A stretch of 64,000 bases of DNA from Wuchereria bancrofti (GCA_005281725.1 SSBO01000012.1:3020194-3084193), one strand, 5' to 3'. Positions 28,231 to 41,573 are shown, counted from the stretch's first letter. Notes: generated from the sequence alone by a model not told the origin. A program made the numbers and translations.

Positions 28231-31200
28231 TTATTCGTAGGGTGGTAGGGAAGACACTTAAAGGATGTTGTGGTAAGGGTTAAAGTTGATTGTTATTGAT
28301 TATATTTAGTGCAATGGGTCAGTCAACTGTCACACTAGTTGAAGCATATGAAACTGTCATTTGCTGCAATGTGTTATTGTAATGATAAGATCAAATCTAC
28401 ATTTCTGTAACAGTTGTAGGTGCAGTTTAATTTTTCTGGGAGAGTTTTACTGATCTCGGGAAGATTCGTTTGATGGAGATGTTAATATGTGGGTAGCACA
28501 GGAATATAATAATTCTTTTATCAACAAAAGCAATAGTACTACAAATTTTATAGAGAAGAATTGAGGTGCAAGTAGTGAAAACCCCTTTTTTGTGGTCGAA
28601 CTGCCTCTTGGTTGAACTCTCCTAGTTCTTGGTAAAAACACACGCACTCCCCGGTGAACATGAGTGACCTCCTTATATAGCAAGTAATATGCATAAACAA
28701 AGTACATGATTTACAATAAGAAGTTGACCTACCGAAAGAATAAGCAGTCTAACAAAGAGTTGTTGACTAGTTTACAAGCAAATCTAATTACTAGTTGACA
28801 AGAGACAAAGAATGTCAGTTAAGCAGAAGTTGTTAATCTCGTAGATTCAAATATAATTTACAATTAATGACGAAACAGCAATGAGGTCAACTAAATAAGA
28901 AGCTGATACCGTGTAAATAATCCATTTGAAAGATGAATACAAAATAAACGGTTTTCTACGTGAAATAAGACAATTCTTAGCTTTATGGATGTAATACAAT
29001 TTTATTTGATATATTTTGTTATTTGGAGGTTCGCGAAACTTAGTTCGAGTTTCGCGACAACAGTAATTTGTTTAGAAAATGCTCATTTTCTTTTTCTTTT
29101 GCGAATCACTTAAAAGATTCGAGACAATTGAGCCTTAAGATGAAATGAGCTCAATTTTCATAAGAGTTTCATTAGCCACGTGGTATGTGATGAAACAGAT
29201 AGAATTTCGATCGATGGCTCTCAGTTAAATTTATATTTTTGTTAGCAAAATGTAACTGTACACAGCAAATTGTTTCGATACCATTTTCTCCAACTCATCT
29301 CTTAAAATATATTTATACACACAGACACACATATATATGCACATACATATATATCTGTTTGTGTATTTCCTTTTATTTTGAAAGAACAATTGAAAAACAT
29401 ATTCAACAAACAGACCTTTCTCAATCCAAGATTCCTATCGATTTGTCAACTCTTGTGTATGCCTGTCTATGATTCATTACACCTGTGACAACATATCTGT
29501 TTACTAAATTTATTCAGTCAAAAATTTACGTGATGCTATAATTTTGAATACACCAATCATACAAATCATACAAAAAGTGGTAGACGAAAGGGATGATCAG
29601 TTCTGACCAAAATTCGGAGATATCACATTATACTGGTCCGATAGATTTCACAAGTTGAGGTCATTTCTTTGCTTGTTACTTGTTGTCCGCTATTAGTTAA
29701 TTGCCAAACGACTATTTAGTTTCTTTGAAATTAATTAAAATCATTCAAGGAATGATTTTATAACGGCAAAGCGTCCATCTGTTCTGTTCAGTGAGCATTT
29801 TAATGAAATTGTTGCCAAAAGACAAACTTCTCAACAAAGCCTGTCATGTGTCTGTGATTCAGTAAGTTATATCGATTTCTTTACTGAAGTGGGAAAGATG
29901 CACGCAATATTTATTTTAAACGAAGCATGCTTTACTTTTACTTCGAGGTAATTAGTTAAGTCTTCAACGGGTACCACTAAAGGGATAGACGAACGCAAGT
30001 CTATTACTGATTGATGACATTTTTGCTTGTCGATTTTGCAAGAGTGAGAATAGTTCCAACTTGCATATTCAAACTGATAATAAAACTGATAAATATAGCA
30101 AAATTCAGGACAAAAGCAGCGGTGTAAATTTTAAGCTGAAAAGGCAAGTAACTCGAGCAAAATTGGTTCATCGAAGCACATTGGCTCTTTATGATAAGCA
30201 CTTAAATGCCTTTTATGGATGTATGGAATCACATCTATTTGACCGTGCCCTCATAATAAATCTTGTTAAAAGGTGTTCATTTGAAATATTCGATACTTTG
30301 AATTGTAAAATAGTGTGAAATTTTGATCGATTTCCATTACAGTGGTAGATATTTCTTTTGACTGAAGTGATGGATTCATTATTGATCTTGTGTTGATTTG
30401 CCTGAGCAAAACCTTCCTTTGAACTATATGAGGAAACCGTTTTAATAACGGTAAGGAAAATGAAGGCATTTTCCCGCTGTATGCATTTTACAGGAAAATT
30501 TTCAGAAATGAGGTGAACGGTTTACCGTACGAAAATATCAAATGTGATTATGTACCCTGTATTGCTTATACTTATCCAGAAAGAAATAGTAAGTGTTTGG
30601 AATTCCATCCATTTCAAATTATCTATTTTTGCCTATTGCTTATTTGTTTTTAGTTTATTGTAGAAGGTACACCAGGACTCGTAATTTAGCATGAGCTTGC
30701 TTTTTGAATGTAAATTTTAGATCAACATTTGAATGCGGGCCACAGTTCACGCAGTGATTGTCCAGATTTGTTTATCCCAGATTTCACGCGAGCTAAAGTC
30801 TTCAGGGAAAGTGATTGCTGGCCAGGCAACGAAGAATTTACATTGACTCTTACAGATGAATCAGGCAAGAGGTTAGATTTTGTTGCAAACGTTGTTTGAG
30901 GAACTTTTCTACTTTCAAAACATTTAATTCTTATTTTCAGACAGTGTGCCATAAATATTTTTTTCTTTTGAATATCTCAGTTATTAAGCTTAAGTTTTTG
31001 TGTGTATAGACTGCCTGGTAATATACTTGCAAATGAGAAATGCCAATAACTATAGCCTAGTTTGACTCTTATTTTTAAGCCTTCAAAGTATTTAACCCTT
31101 TTGTTTTCATACCTCGTTACTCCTATACTTGTTCCAGTTTGATTACAATTCACAGTTACTGTGTTTTTTCAGTTTGCACCTTTTACTACTTTATTGCTCT

Positions 31201-33668
31201 ACGTATTGTATATTATTCACTTCTTATTCTTCTCTTGCACGCAATAAAGCTACGTTTTGTTTATTGAGATAGCTACAGGAATGAATTTCAGAACTTTCGC
31301 ATATTGTGTACGTCACTTGATACGACGGCATGAACTGAATAACGAACAAGGTATTGCTTTTGGTATTTTTTTTTTTGTAACTTTTAAGGAACTGTTTTAT
31401 CTTTTTTAACATTTACAATTTTCTTATGGCTTTATAGTGAAGGAAAAAGTGATGTTATGTAATGATTATCCTATCGTAAAAATTGATCACTTCCTTTGAA
31501 TATTTAAAACCAATTAGCTGTAACGCACGATTACAATTTTACAGGAAATATCGCTTTGTCCCGGATAATTAAAGTATAATTGCATTTTTGCTTTTACGTA
31601 AATAACTTTGTGCTGTGAATAGTTACAAACAAAGATTGTTTACAACTACATCTTTAGAAGAAGGTGATATGCCCGAAGTTTTTGCCATCATTTCACCGAT
31701 TCATGCACCACTGTTTTATTTTGCGCTTGCTCGAGAATGCGTGTGTTATTTACACGATAATTTGGGAAGACTGGAAAATTTGCTGAATGTTGTTTATCGA
31801 TGCACATTTCCTACTGACGGTTAGAATCTTAAACTTTCTCAGATAATTTATCTGAGTTTAGGAAAGAATTTGAATCTCCAGTACTTCGAAAGAACTTCAC
31901 TCTTTTACTGGGCTGCAGCTACTGAGTAACTAGTACCTCATTTCAGGTAGTTCTCTGCATGTTTTCGAAAAAGCAAAAGATGGATTCAAACGGAATATTG
32001 TGATCCGAGGACAAGGTGCTATACTGGGTCAGTCAAATTGTTCTGGAATTGTGCGACGCATGGGGCCAGAAATTACAGTTGCTATAATTGCAGCATTATT
32101 GGCTGAACAACGAGTTATCATTGCTGGTGGTTCGGTAGTTTTTCAAGTGTTTATATATTTAAACGCTTTGTAATTGAATAATTCGTGGATGAAATAATAG
32201 GGCAGCTAATTAATTAATGAAGGAAGATATGTTTGAAGTAAGGAAATGAGTCAACTAATTAGTCAATGATGTAAGGAAGAAAAATATATTAAATTTCCAA
32301 AAGTTGGAAAACGAGAATGAAAATATTATAGCATAATGAGTGGAAGATTACTCTATTAAGCAGTTGCAGGTACAATGCGTTTGCCACGCGGTTCAATCGG
32401 TCGCTTGTCTACTGCATCCATTTTCATGGCCTTATACATTAATCCCAGTTCTTCCAGATTCTTTGCTAGAAATAGTAAATTCTCCAACACCATATCTTAT
32501 GGGGTTGTTAAGGTCAGTTAGTCTTTTTTACCCCGTCTTTTTCTTTGCTACTTTTACGATTTATTTAACATTTTAATTTATCGATGCAATCAGTTTGTTT
32601 ACTTCTGTTGAAGCATCGGTGCTATTCAATCTCGAATAAATTTTAGGACAAACATGTATAAATTGAAGTCTTTGGCCGCCAAGGATAAGAATCAGTGCAC
32701 TGATGATCTTACCCAGGTAGATTTTACAAGTTAAAAGTTTCTCAGCATTGTGTTTGCAAACGTTCGTCATATTATGAACCAAATATAACTTCGAAAGTAT
32801 TAGGCACTTTGTTTTGAGGACGACCTTGTTATAGTCGATCTCGATGGCGGTATATTTGTGCCACAACTTACCGAACTGTATACTGCAAGTGAGAATATTG
32901 ATTATAAAGCAAAAAACGCATTCGCATTATGTGAGAAACTTTTGGTGCCCAGGAAGCTTGCAGTAAGTCTTGCTATAAAACTCAAAGAAGCTATCGCTGT
33001 TGGTGAAGGCCCTCGCGCTGATCTTTTGCTTCAGAAAGTAGGTTTTTGTTTTGGACTGAGAAATAACTTTTGATGAACTGGGAAGAAATGCAGTTTGAAC
33101 GACGAAACGTAAGAAGGTATTTTTTTTATTTCATCTTTCACTTTCAATTACCGAAATTTATTTTATGCCGAAAAAGAAGCTTTCAGGCAATGCTGTCTTG
33201 GTTTGCAGCTTTAATTTGGCCCTATAAAGGTTGTGGCTTCTATGCGGCATTTGTCGCCGAATCAAATGGTGATTTTGAATCTTTTCGAACTAGCAAGGCT
33301 CAATTGATCGCCTCACACTCTTCTAAATCTGCTCGACGCTTTACAGAATGGTTTGTCGAAACTGGTATTTTTCGTGAGTGGATCCGTCGAAAGGTGATTT
33401 ATTGTAATTCGTTCGAAATGCAAAAATGCATTTTTCGAAGTCCAAATCATGTTATTTACCGGATAAATCCTCATTACATCTTTAACAGGTGGCTGGTGCT
33501 CCGGAAATAACCAATATGATTCCTGATGTCGCGGAAGAAGTGGTAAATCAGAAATTCGACGAATGCGTCATTGCGGCAACCCCTCAATCATCCCAAAGGC
33601 GTGTGACTAACATATTCACAAAAGCACACAACGTTATCTTTCGTTCTTATTTGGGGAAGAAGTTGTGA
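28139..33668 (+). CDS. DENN-domain protein, DENND2-like putative Rab exchange factor
   Basis: DENN proteins activate Rab GTPases in membrane traffic. Placed exons: 28139-28187 (MVIPIGFEIRKFF, strong GTAAGC donor, tentative first exon), about 29768-29861, 30043-30272, 30506-30588, 30721-30871, 31292-31350, 31658-31819, 31947-32134, 32370-32512, 32647-32716, 32804-33037, 33187-33393, 33489-33668. From 30043 on all phases close to a TGA (568 residues). Upstream DENN: LFDRALIINL, YTYPERN, CPDLFIPDF, TFAYCVRHLI. Core DENN: LLAEQRVIIAGGS and LHPFSWPYTLIPVLPDSLLE..SPTPYLMGLL. Downstream DENN: SKSARRFTEWFVETGIF. Overall this fits DENND2 better than DENND1/RME-4. Exons between 28187 and 29768 are unresolved, so the N-terminus is uncertain. 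The 5' half lies inside the right arm of the inverted repeat. Confidence 0.82.
28231..31226. repeat. right arm of a 3-kb inverted repeat
   Basis: Mirror image of 21903-24898. It begins 43 bp after the proposed first exon of the DENN gene and ends in the intron between exons 30871 and 31292. Because the gene reads through both edges of this arm in phase, this arm is the ancestral location and the left arm is the duplicate. Confidence 0.93.
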
Positions 33669-35478
33669 GATTAATATTATCAAAACTGTATACTGCTGAA
33701 TAAAATATTTAGGAATGATTTATATATAACATATATTACATAACGTGGAACTTGTTACATTTTGCTGTATTTAGTCCTACAAGTGAAATCCTCTTTTTCA
33801 AGATTTTTCAAATAGTTACACTGAAAGTAATGAAGAATGAGTAAATCTAATTTTTGAAATAATAGTGAACAAAATTTTTAAAATAATGAAAAATAACAAA
33901 ATTTGATGAAAAGCTTTGGAATGGGAACTTCGTTAAAACACCAGAAATGCCGTTTGGTATAATTCCAGGAATGATCATGACAGTTAAAGATGACAGCTTA
34001 ACATCGGAAGAATGAATTATTACTGCGTTTCACCAACACTATAAATATCCTAAGTTTTACCAGACCAATAAAGTTATTGAATTTACAGTGGGAATATTGA
34101 GGATTTCATGTCTCTGTTGATTGTTTTGCGTACAATGAAATGAACAACTCTTCTGAACAGCTGTTACTGGCAGTTGTAACGGCAGTTCAAAATATTTTTT
34201 TTGTGAGTTAGGTTTCGTCCACCTAGATCCATGACTTCCTGGCGTATATTGTAATGGTGGGTAGGACATTTTCGATTGTTGACAGGACACCGTGCTCCAA
34301 TTGTTAACTACGTGAAATTTTCTGAATCACCTAATCAGCTTTTTGAGATTCTAAAGTTTTGGAGGCCTCTTATGGAAAACTTTCATTCTTCCTTCCTTCT
34401 TACTTTTTTAACATCAGTAATTCGTCTACTCAATTTATTAGCTTTTCAAACTTTTGTTTTTCACCGAATATGCACTGCTTAACTGATTCGTTTTGTCATT
34501 TCATTTATTCATTTCTTATAACTGAGGTGTCATCCAATGAAGTTTTCATTCTTATTTCATATTGTATTCATTTTCATACAATCATCTGTTTCGTCAACAA
34601 CGGAGTTTTCTCTGTTTTGTTAAGCAAAGCATCCTTTAGAACAGTGAATTTAGTTTGAGTCAATTAATGACTTATTATAAAGTAAAGTAATGGTCAGCCC
34701 ACCATCTTACTTTTCTATCGCAGATATCTTTCTGGAACATTTGCATGGTCTGTTTGGGTTACGACCTCCGATAAATTTAATTGATTTTTATAGAACATGA
34801 TCCCTACTGCACCTTATTTTGATTGAAATGACACAATGACACCGCAAGGCGAAACAGGTTTCAACATGCATCAAAGAAGCTTGCTGGATTGATGGTGCTC
34901 CGTTGAGTACAGCCAGGACACTTCAGGCCACCACACACTTCCGGATTGTCCTGCCTTCGTTGGATAACACAAAATTGTGCCAAGGCGATATCCGTTGCAA
35001 AGAGTTGAGGTGCTGATCGTGTGGAATATGTATGTATATATATAGTAGCATATTTTTCATTTGCTGGATGACCGATTGTTTCTTCTTATCCAGCTATTAA
35101 CAGTTGGTACTGTGATGTAGAACTGATATGCTGAAGATTTTGCCTAAATAATCTTTCTCCTAGGCTAAACTCTGTGCCATATCTTAGTTTAAAACTTAAG
35201 GGCAGGTTCCTCTTTCTTCCTTTCTACGGAACACTGTTTATTGCTTAGACTTTTAATTTAAAATTCGTGCTAATATTTCAGTTTAATTTATCTTTATGTT
35301 AAACCATACAAAGTAATTTCCTTATGCTGAAGTCGCATTCTGAATAAAATTGTTGCTGTTATTATTCTTCGTTATTCATCACAGTCACGAAAGTGAGAAT
35401 TTTCAGCTAGTTTTTCAAACCATTTCTGATTGCAGGACATACACTAATGTAGGATATGTATTAATGTATTTGTAACGA
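33669..35478. other. intergenic region, DENN gene to ninein-like gene
   Basis: AT-rich spacer with no recognised exon chain. It holds the 3' end of the DENN gene, with a poly(A) signal at 33699, and presumably the promoter or trans-splice site of the ninein-like gene. Short open frames near 34276-34658 are T-rich and show no family resemblance. Confidence 0.6.
33699..33704 (+). terminator. AATAAA poly(A) signal of the DENN gene
   Basis: AATAAA lies 31 bp after the TGA stop of the DENN gene, a typical distance for a compact nematode 3' untranslated region. Confidence 0.7.
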
Positions 35479-38400
35479 ATGACAACTTCGGTGTTAGACG
35501 ATGAAAATGTTCATGTCAAAGAGCTCAACAGAGTGAGTTTTTGTTCGTTGTGTTTGTTCGTTAATAAAGTGACTTTGTCAAACTTTAAAGATTCATTGTA
35601 AACGATTTATTGAAAAAGAAAAACTTAGTTTTCTTGAAGCTGTTTCTAAGTTGCGTAAAAAATGGCGACACACACTTGGACGCTACTGGCCTACGGGATT
35701 TATGCATTAAACTCAACCTTTGTTCTTTTACTGATGTCATACTTGAACGAATACTCAGTGGTTGTACAGTTGTCGACTTTACGGTATATAATATTGTTCG
35801 AAGTTTTTTTAGTGCAAATATAAATCTTTTATTTTTTTGGCGAGCCTTTACTGATAGCCCAAACTCCTGGATTTGTTAACAGAAAACTGAGAACTAGTTT
35901 GTGGAAGTGGAAAACATGTGGCTTTAAAAAAATTCATTTGAAGATTTTCAAAGAACGGTTTATGCAGTTGCTGCCAGATATTATCAGCGTTTCCACGGTA
36001 GCAGAAAATCTTGAAAATAATGCAGAAAAAAATTTGTCGGAACTTGGAATTGAACCCTGTGGCTTTTTAACTCGCTACGACATTCGTATTTTGTGTGGGC
36101 ATACGCCAGAACTAAACAGGTAAACTTTAAATATGCAGCGAAAAAAATCCCTTTCGCAGTGTGATATGTAAAATTGGAGTATTTTCCTGTAAAATAACTC
36201 CTTTCTTATACTACACTTTAGTAGCTTGAAAAATGTTCTTTGGAAAACAGCCTTTCAGTCTTGGGATAATGGAGATCGATAAGCTTTTTGACCATGCGGA
36301 TACTAGCCATATGGGACGCATCACGTTAGCACAATTTCTTGCTCAATATCAAATGCAGAAGAGGTTGAGCGAAGAAGTGAATTTTATTACTGAAACTTTC
36401 ATACCTTCAGTGAATTTGTTCGAGGCACTGGATCCTTCAAACACCGGGTAATCATGTAGTTTCTGTATCAAATTTTTAATCTATTGTTTGTTAAACACTG
36501 AACCTTCCTTTGAAATCGAAATCTTCCTGCAACACAAGCAGCGACAGAGAATGCATCTTAATTTTTAGAATCATTCGATGCCAGGAATTGTTGGAACATT
36601 GGCGAGCATGCGGTATTAGCATGGAACAGGGTTTATATGTTTTGAAGGTAAAATGAGTGGGATATTGTTGAATGTTAGTTGAATGTTATGGATTTTTAGA
36701 CGGAAATATAAAAACTTCATTTTGTGAGTTACGATGTTTTTATTCTATTAAGGTTTCCGGACAACCACTTGAAGGGACGATCAATGCTATCTCACTTAGT
36801 AGTAGTCTGGAGCGACAGTTAGGTACTTTAGTAGCTGCACCGACTGCTTCCACAGTAATTCGAGTTGCACTGCTTTCACTTCATGCTTTTATCGATCATC
36901 TAAGGTATGTTTATATTATGCTCTGTTATCCTGGTTTTCGCGGTTTAATATTGTTGTTTTTACCATCAATTTCAGTCATTCTTTTTGCAAAGTGGATTCT
37001 AAAGGGTACCGAAGATGGAACTTCCGGATGAGAGTTAGAGAACTTATGTTTCAGGTGTTCGCTAAAGGAGGCTGAATTGCGTGCAGAACATTTTTACAAA
37101 CAATTCCAGCAGGCGAATCAGAGACATGTTCTTTTGATTGAAGAATTAGAGCAAAATCAACTCTCCATTGAGCAGACATATGAGCAACGGTGTAGGTTGG
37201 TTTTACCAGAAGAATTTAGTACCTAAAGTCATTTTCTGTGTTCTATACGTGCAGTCTCCTTTATAGTGTAGTTTTTTTTTTTTTTTTTTGAGTTTTTTGT
37301 CAAATTGCAGATAATTACCAATTTTTTAAAAAACCGCTCTTTTTATTATAGGAGTTCTGATGAACGCTATCGGAAAAAAATAAGTCAAATCGAGGAACAG
37401 TTTTCTCAAGAAAAAAAAGACTTGCTAGCTGAATTGGAAAAGGTTATTTTGAAAATATGTTTCATATTGGTGTAGAATTTTGAAGTATTTTGAACCCTCA
37501 AAAATGACTTAACACATTCACTGAAATAAGTTCTTTCGAGGATGCGGTGATTAAGAAAAAAAATGGTGTAGAATTGTTTTTAGGCAGAAGAAGAACTTGC
37601 TGGATTTCGAAAAAATGAGTCATCGTATCGTACTCGTTTGCAATTGCTTGAACGGCAGTACGCACGAATTACAGAAGAGGCAAAGGAATTATCTGAAACG
37701 GTGCAGCAATCAGAGCAAATGAACCGACACCTACGCAGCGAACTGAATAAGGCGTTACAACCGCGGTTAATGGAAGAAACGCAGCCAACGATGATGCTAA
37801 GACGTCGTGTTGAATTACTTATTACTCACAACAAGGTTTTTGATGGAACTGTAGAAATGAGTTTAAAAATTTGTGTAGATAAGCACACAAACTCTTTTTT
37901 AGAGCATAGGACACATCACTTCTGAAAAAAAACATAACATGAAACGAATGGACTGGATTTTACTTTAAGAACTTGGTACTCCTTTTCAGGTTAAAATATC
38001 AGTCTTCTGTTACTATTGCAAAACCTGATTGGGTTCATTCTTTAGTTTATAAAATAGCGAAACGGACTGTGAAAATTTTTTTGTGCATCATGATATGAAT
38101 TATTTTTTTAGTACTTCATGATGTAAATTGTCATGAATGAATTGGTTGTTTCAGTATTAGTTATTGCAGTAATTCTACAAAATTTTTCAGAGATTACGGG
38201 AAAAAATAGAAGAATTAACAATTAGTCAGAAAAAACGCAATAGTTGTTTCAACACGGTTGAGCCACTTTATTTTCATTGGACCAGTACGTTTAGATTGGA
38301 AATGTTGGCTCTAAAAAGGCGTAAGGAAGATAGACCAATTGATACACTATCAGGTAGATATCATTTTTTGACCTTATAGTATAGCGTTGGTCAGGTATAT

Positions 38401-41058
38401 TCTGGTGATCGCTAAAATGTTATTACAATAAAATATTATACTCTATGGAATCAATTATTTAGAGATGGAAAGTGAACCGGAGTCTATCTTTATGAGATTC
38501 AGAAGACGTCGTATGTTGAAAGTCAAAGAACGGAAACGTCGGCATGACCGAATTGCTAGGACTATAGAAAATTCGTCATCAAGTATATGCATCATATTCA
38601 AGAATCATGTTTATTCATTTCGTAACTTATGTCTTTAAAAATGATAATGTAGAATCATAGAAAATTTTTCGAACATCATTTACTACCAAGTCATTAGTAA
38701 TGCTTTAGATGAATGGGCAGTGAATGCAAGGAAAGATAAAGAAAAGATATTAGATGTTGCACTGAGTAAAAAGCTCAAGCAAGCCTTGCTGGATGGTTCA
38801 CACGACAGTGTAGAAAGAATCAAAGAGCAGCATCGAAAAGAGATTGTGGCTTTAAAACACTCGGCTAATAAGACTCTTGCAGATGCTTTAATTGATCAGC
38901 AACAGCGAATTACACAAAGGCAACTTTTATGATTGAGGATTATTGAATTTATTGTCTAATGGTGAACTCTTCAGAAAATGTTGCTTTTCCAAGTTCTTTA
39001 TAAGACGTGCATAATTTACTCTTTTTCGATACTACAAAGTTATTTTTATAAACTTGCACAAAATTTAACTTCGAATATTATTTCACAAAATGAAGAATTT
39101 TTGGAAAACTTCCTTGACTTCATTAATAACATAGTGTTGTAGTTTCGAGAAGGAACGGCGCCAATTTCAAATACAGTTGGTTACCGAAAGAAACACTTTA
39201 GAGCGAAAATTCGCAGAGGAAAAAATGAAAATGATCGGTCGACTGCAGGCAACTTGCTATATTCTCATTAAATTTTTTGCAGTTCCAGTTTTGACATGAA
39301 CGTATATAAATATCTAGAATCAAGCATAATAATTCATTTCAAGAAACTCGTGTTAAAAAAATTCTTACATGGAAAATTTATATTGCAGGAAGAATTTGGA
39401 TGCGAATTAAATCGCCTAGAAACAGTCATGTCTCCTTCTAAATATGACAATTCACGATTATTTGCTCGTAAACTTGGGGTAAAGACTTTATTTTAGGGAT
39501 TTAAGATCTTATTTGCGTACAATTTTAAAACTTGAAACCAGACATTAGTAGTTGAATAAACAAGTTTTTTTTTTCACATTTCTCGTTAATTATTCTGCGA
39601 AAAAAAAGAAAAGTATTAGTTGTTAAGAATAATAAGCAGCAAATAGCCACTGACGACTATCGAACATTAAGTGTTAATTGATTTGTTATTTATCAGTATA
39701 ATGGCGAAAGTATTACTGTTGAAAATATGGAAAGCATTCAGACGTATGACTCAGTGCAATCTCTGTTCAGCATTAAACGACCACATTGCAGTACTTTGGT
39801 GGAAGAGTTCCGGTAAAATTTAGCTTTAGAAAGAAAACTAGAAAGGATAAAAAATCATAAAAGTAACAGTTTTCCACCATTAACTTTTGCATTTTATATG
39901 TAACAGTGTTCATTGGCTTTCGATTAATAAAAAAGCAGTACTAATGTTTTTTCTAGAACAGTCTATCACTGTTTGGTTTTGTATCCAAAAATTTCTGTGG
40001 AAATTTAGTAATTTTGCGACTAATAAGTTCCAGTCCCTGACATCTAGTTTGATGGTTAAATTTATTTTGCAGGAAAAGTGGTGATTCATATAATATGTTT
40101 AATCAGAGTAATAATATTGATATGTTGAATATAGAGAAGACATCGCCACCGCCAACGCCATTTTGTAAGGTAAAATTGCAGTTTTATTATTTCTGACCCA
40201 GAAAAGCTTAACATAGTTTCCTTCGTCAGTACTTCACTAACTGCATATTTCTCTTTATATTTATGTGCAATAATCACTTCTGAATTACAATCGTTATTCC
40301 GTTTAGTGTGTTTAGATGGTGCACGGCAAATGCTCCCATTATGAAATGATAAGGACAAAATTAAGGCAGATTCATGCAGCCGTAGCAGGTGATAATAATG
40401 TCGTCGAAAGTGGTTTTGAGGATGTTATCTCTAGTGCTGATAGCATAACCGAAGTGAGTATTTTATTCCATTTTCCAGTGTACTTTGCTCTCGTTCTGGT
40501 CTGTTTCAAATGAACTGTTGTTTTATGAAATTAATAATTGCTAGATTGCTAAGAATTATAACGAAGGTGTTCTTTTCAATAGTGATATAAAGAGGTGGTG
40601 CCGGGGACTAAGTTTTAAAGTTATTTCTTATACTGTTATTGAAACTCATTTATAGCATTAAGAATGTTGATATTCTGCAGGAACATGCGCATTTGAAGAA
40701 CGAAATCAAAAAACTGAACGGTCGACTTTGTTCGGCTCGTGAAAAAATCATAGAATTGCGTGCTTACTTTGCAAAATGCTCCGCTGGTTGTGCGGCGAGC
40801 TTTGAAAATTGGCAAATTGGACAACCAGCGAGTGACTGCTTGACTACTAGAAGTACATGGATACGTCGAAGAACAACAGCTCCTGATAGCATTTCGAGAA
40901 TGGAGCAACTTAAAGCGGAAAATGTTTTGCTTAGTGCACGGTTAATAGAATCAACAGAATTGGTGAAAATGTTGGTTCGAGAATATAGTGATCAATTGAA
41001 TAGAACGTCGCGTTTAGGGAGATTTATCCGCTCTATCTACTCTATTGACGATGAATAA
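35479..41058 (+). CDS. ninein-like EF-hand and coiled-coil protein, 18 exons
   Basis: Ninein-family proteins anchor microtubule minus ends at centrosomes and other organising centres. Exons: 35479-35532, 35640-35783, 35944-36119, 36259-36447, 36569-36647, 36753-36904, 37055-37195, 37352-37442, 37584-37835, 38191-38353, 38463-38582, 38709-38919, 39143-39248, 39389-39478, 39697-39812, 40073-40169, 40316-40453, 40681-41058. All phases close, giving 898 residues, much shorter than vertebrate ninein. The first 260 or so residues follow ninein's degenerate EF-hand region: NGDTHLDATGLRDLCIKL, MEIDKLFDHADTSHMGRITL, QELLEHWRACGIS, LEGTINAISLSSSLERQL. Heptad-rich coiled coil follows (SDERYRKKISQIEEQF, LLERQYARITEEAKEL), and the C-terminus ends RSIYSIDDE. 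The introns after 38919 and 39248 appear to use GC donors. C. elegans NOCA-1 is the known nematode relative, but this protein keeps the EF-hand end. Orthology is strong for the N-terminus and weaker for the tail. Confidence 0.82.
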
Positions 41059-41126
41059 TTATGGCTTTGCACATTCCTTGATGCTAATCTTCGCATTTCT
41101 TAATTTTATTTCGTGCTTGTTCTGGA

Positions 41127-41132
41127 AATAAA
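41127..41132 (+). terminator. AATAAA poly(A) signal of the ninein-like gene
   Basis: AATAAA lies 69 bp after the TAA stop and is followed by a T-rich stretch. It sits in the 567-bp gap before huntingtin. Confidence 0.7.
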
Positions 41133-41573
41133 ATGTATAAATTTTTTCCTTTTTTAAACAAATATTATCTAAATCTGAAAACTACTGCTAGAACTTTGGG
41201 TTATCATCCCATCTTTTCTCTGATATTTTGACAAAATCTCATCTGTGAAAAATCAGAATTTATAAGGAAAAAGTAAGAATAAGAGTGTTATTTCTTTGTT
41301 ACTGAAAGTATTACTTATGGAAGTTTTAGCGTAGTCTGGTTCCCAAACTGAGTGATTGGATATGGAACTAATGTACAATAAATATGGAAATGGAGAAATT
41401 TGGTTTATTTCAGATGAACTGCCGTAATGTATCTAAACATATTTCTAAGATAAAATGGCAGATGTATGAGGTTCATAGCGAAGGTGTTGTTTTCAATAAA
41501 TGTGTGGAGAGGTGATGTCAAGGCACTGGTTTTCTTGACGTTTTTTTTTCTAAAATATTCCGCTAAACTATGT

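Noticed and set aside
24422..28707. Matching 86-residue open frames at 24422-24682 (plus) and 28447-28707 (minus)
   Set aside because: They are mirror images forced by the inverted repeat. The frame is antisense to the intact DENN gene, shows no family resemblance and has no splice partners.
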